NCBI GenBank assembly: GCA_012510335.1
Contig: JAAZIF010000125.1
Coordinates: 1 to 8,909, forward strand
Direction of reading: 5' to 3'
DNA from: Methanomicrobiales archaeon
GTDB taxonomy: Archaea; Halobacteriota; Methanomicrobia; Methanomicrobiales; Methanoculleaceae
DNA: 8,909 bases
Position numbers and translations under genes: made by a program. Positions within the stretch are counted from its first letter, which is position 1, and each line of letters begins with the position of its first letter. The notes below the pieces were generated by a model. It had not been told where the DNA came from. It searched no databases and saw only the letters and a list, made by a program, of their open reading frames with translations. This document shows, piece by piece, positions 5,457-8,909 of the stretch.

Positions 5457-6812
5457 ATGATACATAAAGGGGGGTATCAGGGCTCTATCCTTATAAAGAG
5501 CCACTCAAAACGCCTGGAATCACTGCGGGCGGGGTTCTGGGGGATCCTTACATGCCTCATCATGCTCAGTCTCATCACCGGAACCGGACAGGCTTACAGT
5601 TCTGATAACGCCACAATCACCCCGTCAATGGTAGTGCAGGTCAGAACGGAACTCTATCTCTATCCTGAACTCGAGAACAGCGTATCGCAGAGAAGCTCCG
5701 GTGGAGGGAGCGACCTCACCGCCTTCCTGCTCTGGTCCCATGCCTTCCCCGATGCCGTAACGGGGATCAGCATGCCGGTCGATGGATCGGCAGTCGCTGC
5801 AGGCACCGCCGGCGGGGAGATTGCGCTCCTGAACAGCAGTGGAAGCGTGCTCTGGACCTATCAGTCCGGCGCTCCGGTATCCGGGGTCGGGATCACCGCG
5901 GACGGGAGCGCTATCGCGGCAGGGTCCGGGAACCGGATCATGATGCTTGATGCCGGCGGCAGGGTTCTCTGGTCGATGGACTCAGGAAGCAGGGTGGTCG
6001 GGATCGGCATCTCCCCTGAAGGGGGATACTGCGCTGCGGGAACCGCCGGAGGGGACATCCTCTTCACCGACAGCCAGGGTGGCCTCCTCTGGAGGGTGCA
6101 TGCCGGGAGCGCCGTAAGTGCCATAGCGGTTGGCCCTGATGGTGCATTCGTGGCGGTGGGAACTGAAGATGGCTTCATCTACATCCTGAATTCCCGGGGA
6201 GATCTACTCTGGACGCACGATGCAGGCAGCGCCGTGCAGAGCATATCGGTTGCGCCCAGCGGAGATGTCGCCGCCGGCACCGCCGACTCCACGCTCATCC
6301 TGCTCAACAGTGAAGGGAAGGGAGGGGTGGTGTGGACGGGTAGCGACCCGGTCAACGCAGTCCACCTTGCTGGCACCACCCGGATCGGCGCCGGGACAGC
6401 AGGGGGGTATGCATACCTCCTGAACGGTGCCGGAGTCAGACTCTGGAAGTCCGGCGAGCTCGGGGGCCCGGAAGGAGCGAAGAGTGCCATCACCGCTGTT
6501 GCGTCCTCATCGCCTGCCGATTACCTGGCCATAGGCTCCGATAACCAGAACGTCTACTACTTTGCCTTCACCAGCAGGGCTCCGCCGACCGTGATCCTGG
6601 ATCAGGACCATGATAGCCTGAAAACCATATACCTGGCAGCACTCCTGGGTGATATGCGGGAAGCGCCAGAGATTATGCAGGCGGCTTCGGGGGCGGATTT
6701 TGCGCCCGGGAACACCGCAGGCCCGGTGCCGCAGGAAGCTCCCGGGCTCACGGCTGCAATCGCCCTTGGAGCCGTAGCGATCATCGCTGCCTGCCGGCGC
6801 ATAGGCCGGTAG
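5457..6812 (+). CDS. Secreted seven-bladed beta-propeller protein with C-terminal sorting tail
   Basis: About 451 residues. A positively charged N-terminus leads to a hydrophobic segment (about 26-41) ending TGQA, a plausible signal-peptide cleavage site near residue 46. After a linker with GGGS come seven blade-like repeats, each with the pattern of a V-x-I strand, DGS or SPEG turn, AAGTxxG, a hydrophobic strand ending LLN/D, then LW. This is the PQQ/WD40-like propeller style. The last 25 residues are APGL, a hydrophobic stretch and CRRIGR. This resembles PGF-CTERM archaeosortase signals, with L in place of F, suggesting cell-surface anchoring. No catalytic residues are apparent; a binding or scaffold role is likely. 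An upstream ATG at 5448 is in frame, but TATA spacing favours 5457. A T-run follows the stop at 6839-6843. Confidence 0.82.
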   Translation: MIHKGGYQGSILIKSHSKRLESLRAGFWGILTCLIMLSLITGTGQAYSSDNATITPSMVVQVRTELYLYPELENSVSQRSSGGGSDLTAFLLWSHAFPDAVTGISMPVDGSAVAAGTAGGEIALLNSSGSVLWTYQSGAPVSGVGITADGSAIAAGSGNRIMMLDAGGRVLWSMDSGSRVVGIGISPEGGYCAAGTAGGDILFTDSQGGLLWRVHAGSAVSAIAVGPDGAFVAVGTEDGFIYILNSRGDLLWTHDAGSAVQSISVAPSGDVAAGTADSTLILLNSEGKGGVVWTGSDPVNAVHLAGTTRIGAGTAGGYAYLLNGAGVRLWKSGELGGPEGAKSAITAVASSSPADYLAIGSDNQNVYYFAFTSRAPPTVILDQDHDSLKTIYLAALLGDMREAPEIMQAASGADFAPGNTAGPVPQEAPGLTAAIALGAVAIIAACRRIGR

Positions 6813-6834
6813 GGTAGATCGCAGACCCCCGGCA

Positions 6835-6845
6835 CCCATTTTTGT
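6835..6845 (+). terminator. Short T-run after the beta-propeller gene
   Basis: ACCCATTTTTG gives five consecutive T after a C-rich stretch, 27 bp after the stop. It is a plausible archaeal terminator but short. Confidence 0.3.
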
Positions 6846-6868
6846 CCCCGATCCTGCAAGAGAAGATG

Positions 6869-6914
6869 CATATAGAACGATCGCTCACCTATCTGCAGCC
6901 ATCAGGTGAAGCTG
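6869..6914 (+). promoter_or_regulatory. Promoter and ribosome site of the ACT-MBL gene
   Basis: CATATAGAA (6869-6877) is TATA-like and predicts a start near 6899. AGGTGA (6904-6909) then sits 5 nt before GTG at 6915. The spacing matches the other genes here and argues for GTG 6915 over GTG 6906, which lies inside the Shine-Dalgarno. Confidence 0.55.
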
Positions 6915-8426
6915 GTGAACAAATACTCCTTTGTTGCAAGAATGCCCGATGAGTCCGGGGCGCTCCACCGCGCTGCCGAGATCATCAAGTCCTACTCGGG
7001 CAATATCAACCGCATCCAGTATGACCGCCGGATCGATCCTGCCACGGTCTTCTTCGAGGTGACCGCCGCGCCGGAGACCTGCCTCCGGATGAAAGAAGAC
7101 CTGCATGCGATCGGCTACCTCCAGGAGACGCTTCCTGTGCTCGGGTTCCTCAAGTTCTCGGTATACCTCCCTCATGAACCCGGCGCCCTCTTCGAACTCC
7201 TCACATACATCACCGGGGCGGGCGCAAACATCGCTTACATAGACTTCGATGACCGGCGTTGCGACCCCGGAAGGGTCACCATCAGCCTTAACGTCGAAGA
7301 ATCCATGGTCGTGGAGAGCCTGCTTGACCGCCTGAAATCACGCTACCGGCTTGAGATCCTTGAGTATGATACGACCGGCGAGAAACTCGACGATACCGTA
7401 TTCTACGTCAGGTTCGCCCAGGCGGTGCGGGGGCTTATAGGGACGGCGGATGATGGATTCCTGTTAAACCTCCTGCATGATGTTAACCATATCGTCCAGG
7501 AACTCCACAGCCTCGGCCAGGATCCAGAGGAGGCCTTCGAATGCATCCTCTGCACAGGAAGGACGCTCCGGGACACCACCGCCGGGGGGTTTTATGCAGA
7601 CGTCCAGCGCATCCCGGTCAGCGATGCCGTCGAGGTCTTCTGTTTCCAGATGCCGGGCGGGGGGAACATCTTCCTGCTCCGCGCCCCGGACGAGACCGTC
7701 ATGATCGATACCGGATACGGCATCTACCACCAGGATGTGGTGCGGATGTTCCAGCACTACGGTCTCGGCGATCTTCAAAGGATCAGGCGGATCTACATCA
7801 CCCACGCCGATGCCGATCACTGCGGGGCCGGCGGACTCTTTGAGGCGGAGGCACACATGCATGCGGGGTCGCTTGCGGTAATCCGCCAGGCGAACAGGGC
7901 CTACGGTTCGCGCAGCGAGGCCTCGATCCTTGAGGAGGTCTACACGACCATCATCAACCTCTTCTCGCGCTTCGCCCCGCCGGAGAACCCGGAACTCTTC
8001 CCGGCAGAGAAGATCGGTATGCGCTCGATATTTCCCATCCTCGCCCGTGTCAGGGTCCACGACCTTGAGTTTGAGATCCTTGAGTCCCTGGGCGGGCACC
8101 TGCACGGTCAGGTCTATCTCTTCTGCCCCGCCCACGGCATCATATTCACCGCTGATACGTTGATCAACTTCGGGAGCCTCGATGAAGACCGGAGACGCTA
8201 CAACTCGTTCGCCGATTTCCTTGTGACGTCGGTCAACGTCGACAGCGAGCTTGCTCGCAGGGAACGCAGAGCGTTGCTCGATGTGATCGCAGACCTGGAT
8301 AGGGAGCTTGCCCCGTCCGGCCGGCGATGCCTGGTCGCATGCGGCCACGGTTCCATATCCACCCTCGTGGATGGGAGGCTGGAGGTGGCCGGCCCGGTCG
8401 AGCGTTACCGGCCAAAAGAGAGGTGA
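6915..8426 (+). CDS. Fusion of two ACT domains with a metallo-beta-lactamase-fold domain
   Basis: About 503 residues. Two ACT-like regulatory domains lie at about 3-72 (PDESGAL at 11-17) and 79-152 (HEPGAL at 87-92), with the G-A-L turn that contacts amino-acid ligands in this family. A helical linker (about 160-215) precedes an MBL fold: VMIDTGYG, then HADADH (His297, Asp299, Asp301, His302), GGH (His395), TADT (Asp414) and CGHG (His478). This is a near-complete metal-ligand set in which the usual second His is Asp, which points to a hydrolase or redox enzyme with a binuclear metal site. ACT domains suggest allosteric control by an amino acid. The substrate is unknown. The gene has its own promoter and ends at a GC hairpin. 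Domain calls are firm; the activity is inferred. Confidence 0.85.
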   Translation: MNKYSFVARMPDESGALHRAAEIIKSYSGNINRIQYDRRIDPATVFFEVTAAPETCLRMKEDLHAIGYLQETLPVLGFLKFSVYLPHEPGALFELLTYITGAGANIAYIDFDDRRCDPGRVTISLNVEESMVVESLLDRLKSRYRLEILEYDTTGEKLDDTVFYVRFAQAVRGLIGTADDGFLLNLLHDVNHIVQELHSLGQDPEEAFECILCTGRTLRDTTAGGFYADVQRIPVSDAVEVFCFQMPGGGNIFLLRAPDETVMIDTGYGIYHQDVVRMFQHYGLGDLQRIRRIYITHADADHCGAGGLFEAEAHMHAGSLAVIRQANRAYGSRSEASILEEVYTTIINLFSRFAPPENPELFPAEKIGMRSIFPILARVRVHDLEFEILESLGGHLHGQVYLFCPAHGIIFTADTLINFGSLDEDRRRYNSFADFLVTSVNVDSELARRERRALLDVIADLDRELAPSGRRCLVACGHGSISTLVDGRLEVAGPVERYRPKER

Positions 8427-8448
8427 GGGGGCGGGTGAAAGCCCCCTC
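8425..8448 (+). terminator. GC hairpin at the end of the ACT-MBL gene
   Basis: Perfect 8-bp arms, GAGGGGGC (8425-8432) and GCCCCCTC (8441-8448), enclose the 8-nt loop GGGTGAAA. The stem begins in the stop codon. No T-tract follows, so it may stabilise the mRNA end rather than terminate. Confidence 0.45.
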
Positions 8449-8580
8449 GTCCCTGATGGAGAAGAGTGGACTCCTGTTCGCACGCCCGGCGGGTTCGCCG
8501 CGGTCGTGCTGGAAGGCGCAAAAAGATGCCCGGGTAACTGCCGGCTATGTCAACTACCCCTCTCTAAAGGGAGGGGCTTG
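8449..8580 (+). mobile_element. Candidate solo right end of an IS200/IS605 (TnpB-type) element
   Basis: GTCAACTACCCC (8549-8560), followed by a stem of CCCCTCTC (8557-8564) and GGGAGGGG (8569-8576) with loop TAAA and then CTTG, closely resembles the subterminal hairpin and omega-RNA 3' end found downstream of tnpB genes in archaea. The stem has one G-T wobble. Upstream, one frame reads DGEEWTPVRT and then GAKRC, which vaguely resembles the low-complexity C-terminus of TnpB, but no zinc-finger or RuvC motif is present. A full tnpB is absent, since the ACT-MBL gene ends at 8426. If correct this is a decayed end; otherwise it is just a hairpin. Recognition is from memory of such ends. Confidence 0.4.
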
Positions 8581-8604
8581 CAACGGTAAGGAGGTTAGAT
8601 GTCC

Positions 8605-8685
8605 TTAAAGCGTCACAATTCTCACCGGCCGGTTGACGCGGCCCCTACCGATTATCCGTGGAATCACAGAATCAGCGGCTACCAT
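8605..8685 (-). CDS. Small 26-residue ORF, hypothetical or truncated
   Basis: On the minus strand an ATG at 8685 follows AGGTGA (8696-8691) by 5 nt, the same ribosome-site style as the confident genes. The TAG stop of the preceding minus-strand frame overlaps that site. The product begins MVAADSVIPRIIGRGRV and stops after 26 residues with TAA. It resembles a strand-forming N-terminus and may be the start of a gene cut by the mobile-element end about 25 bp away. A plus-strand ORF (8599-8787) with its own GGAGGT site uses the same bases, so the coding strand is uncertain. No function is recognised. Confidence 0.3.
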   Translation of the reverse strand: MVAADSVIPRIIGRGRVNRPVRIVTL

Positions 8686-8694
8686 GTCTGTCAC

Positions 8695-8909
8695 CTAGAG
8701 CGTTACGCCCATATCCCGGGCGATCTGCTTGAGTTCTGCGATCTTTTCCGGGTCGTCTTCGGACTGAATCCGGGTTGTATCCTTTGAGGATCAACTTTGT
8801 CCGGGTGGCGAAGACAAAGGTCATCCGGGAGAACGTGAACCGCCGCAACAGAAACTCCCGGGCCGGCAGCCGGTACGAGGAGGCGAAGAGAAGCGCGATG
8901 CCGGTCGCG
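8695..8909 (-). pseudogene. 3' end of a minus-strand gene with an apparent frameshift, runs off the window
   Basis: From the right edge one minus frame reads hydrophobic, protein-like sequence (LLFASSYRLPAREFLLRRF, then FATRTKLILKGYNPDSV) down to about 8762. If one base (8761) is skipped it continues EDDPEKIAELKQIARDMG and ends VTL-TAG at 8695. Both halves have G/C-rich third positions, and the join NPDSV-EDDPEK reads naturally. Without the skip the first frame turns into Arg/Gly-rich text to a TGA at 8672-8674, and the second has a TGA at 8791-8793. The TAG overlaps the Shine-Dalgarno of the next small ORF, as in the other gene pairs here. A plus-strand ORF from TTG 8784 is the competing reading. 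The family is not recognised. Confidence 0.4.

Noticed and set aside
5457..5474. Possible fifth ORB (ATACATAAAGGGG) at the propeller start
   Set aside because: Only the AAAGGGG end matches; the CCAGTGG half is absent and it lies in coding sequence.
5310..5504. Minus-strand 64-codon ORF with hydrophobic segment
   Set aside because: It overlaps the propeller promoter and start, and no ribosome site is evident.
6906..6914. GTG at 6906 as start of the ACT-MBL gene
   Set aside because: It lies within the AGGTGA ribosome site; GTG 6915 has proper 5-nt spacing.
8599..8787. Plus-strand 62-codon ORF after a strong GGAGGT site
   Set aside because: The site is only 3 nt from the ATG and the peptide is His/Pro/Trp-rich without features. 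The opposite strand gives a more natural reading in the same region. Not fully excluded.
8784..8909. Plus-strand gene start from TTG 8784
   Set aside because: GC3 is high, but no ribosome site precedes the TTG and the product is very Arg/Asn-rich, as expected of an antisense reading of the minus-strand gene. Kept as the main alternative.

Overview
The window looks like the replication-origin end of a chromosome (or large replicon) from a methanogenic archaeon, most likely a Methanomicrobiales member close to Methanoculleus. The reasons are an Orc1/Cdc6 initiator preceded by ORB-type boxes, the recurrent archaeal Shine-Dalgarno sequence GGTGA placed 4-6 nt before starts, archaeal TATA boxes, G/C-rich third codon positions, and a secreted beta-propeller ending in an archaeosortase-like tail. 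The genus is inferred from gene order and style, not from a search.

Layout. Positions 1-945 are a non-coding origin region: an AT-rich stretch (1-96) with an 18-bp palindrome, an origin recognition box (97-118), a decayed repeat module (257-352), a perfectly phased array of six 56-bp pyrimidine-rich tandem repeats (361-702), a second copy of the flanking module, and a second box (847-868) close to the cdc6 start. A tightly packed operon follows: orc1/cdc6 (946-2229), an Lrp/AsnC regulator (2234-2725) and a class I/II aminotransferase (2737-3897). A 711-bp gap (3898-4608) holds two more origin recognition boxes in inverted orientation plus an AT-rich island. Next come a flavodoxin-domain protein (4609-5115), a 341-bp gap with several dyads, a secreted seven-bladed beta-propeller protein (about 5457-6812), and a protein that fuses two ACT domains to a metallo-beta-lactamase fold (6915-8426).

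All six clear genes run rightwards, away from the putative origin. The right edge (8427-8909) changes character. After a GC hairpin there is what looks like the solo right end of an IS200/IS605-type (TnpB-associated) element. Then, on the opposite strand, come a 26-codon ORF with a good Shine-Dalgarno and, running off the window, the 3' end of a gene that reads sensibly only if one base near 8761 is skipped.

How it fits together: Orc1/Cdc6 probably binds the four boxes; the box at 847-868 lies in the cdc6 promoter region, which suggests autoregulation. The Lrp-like protein and aminotransferase are probably co-transcribed with cdc6, and the ACT-MBL protein may be a further amino-acid-responsive enzyme. 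The least explained parts are the 56-bp array, the second box pair 3 kb away, and the ACT-ACT-MBL fusion.
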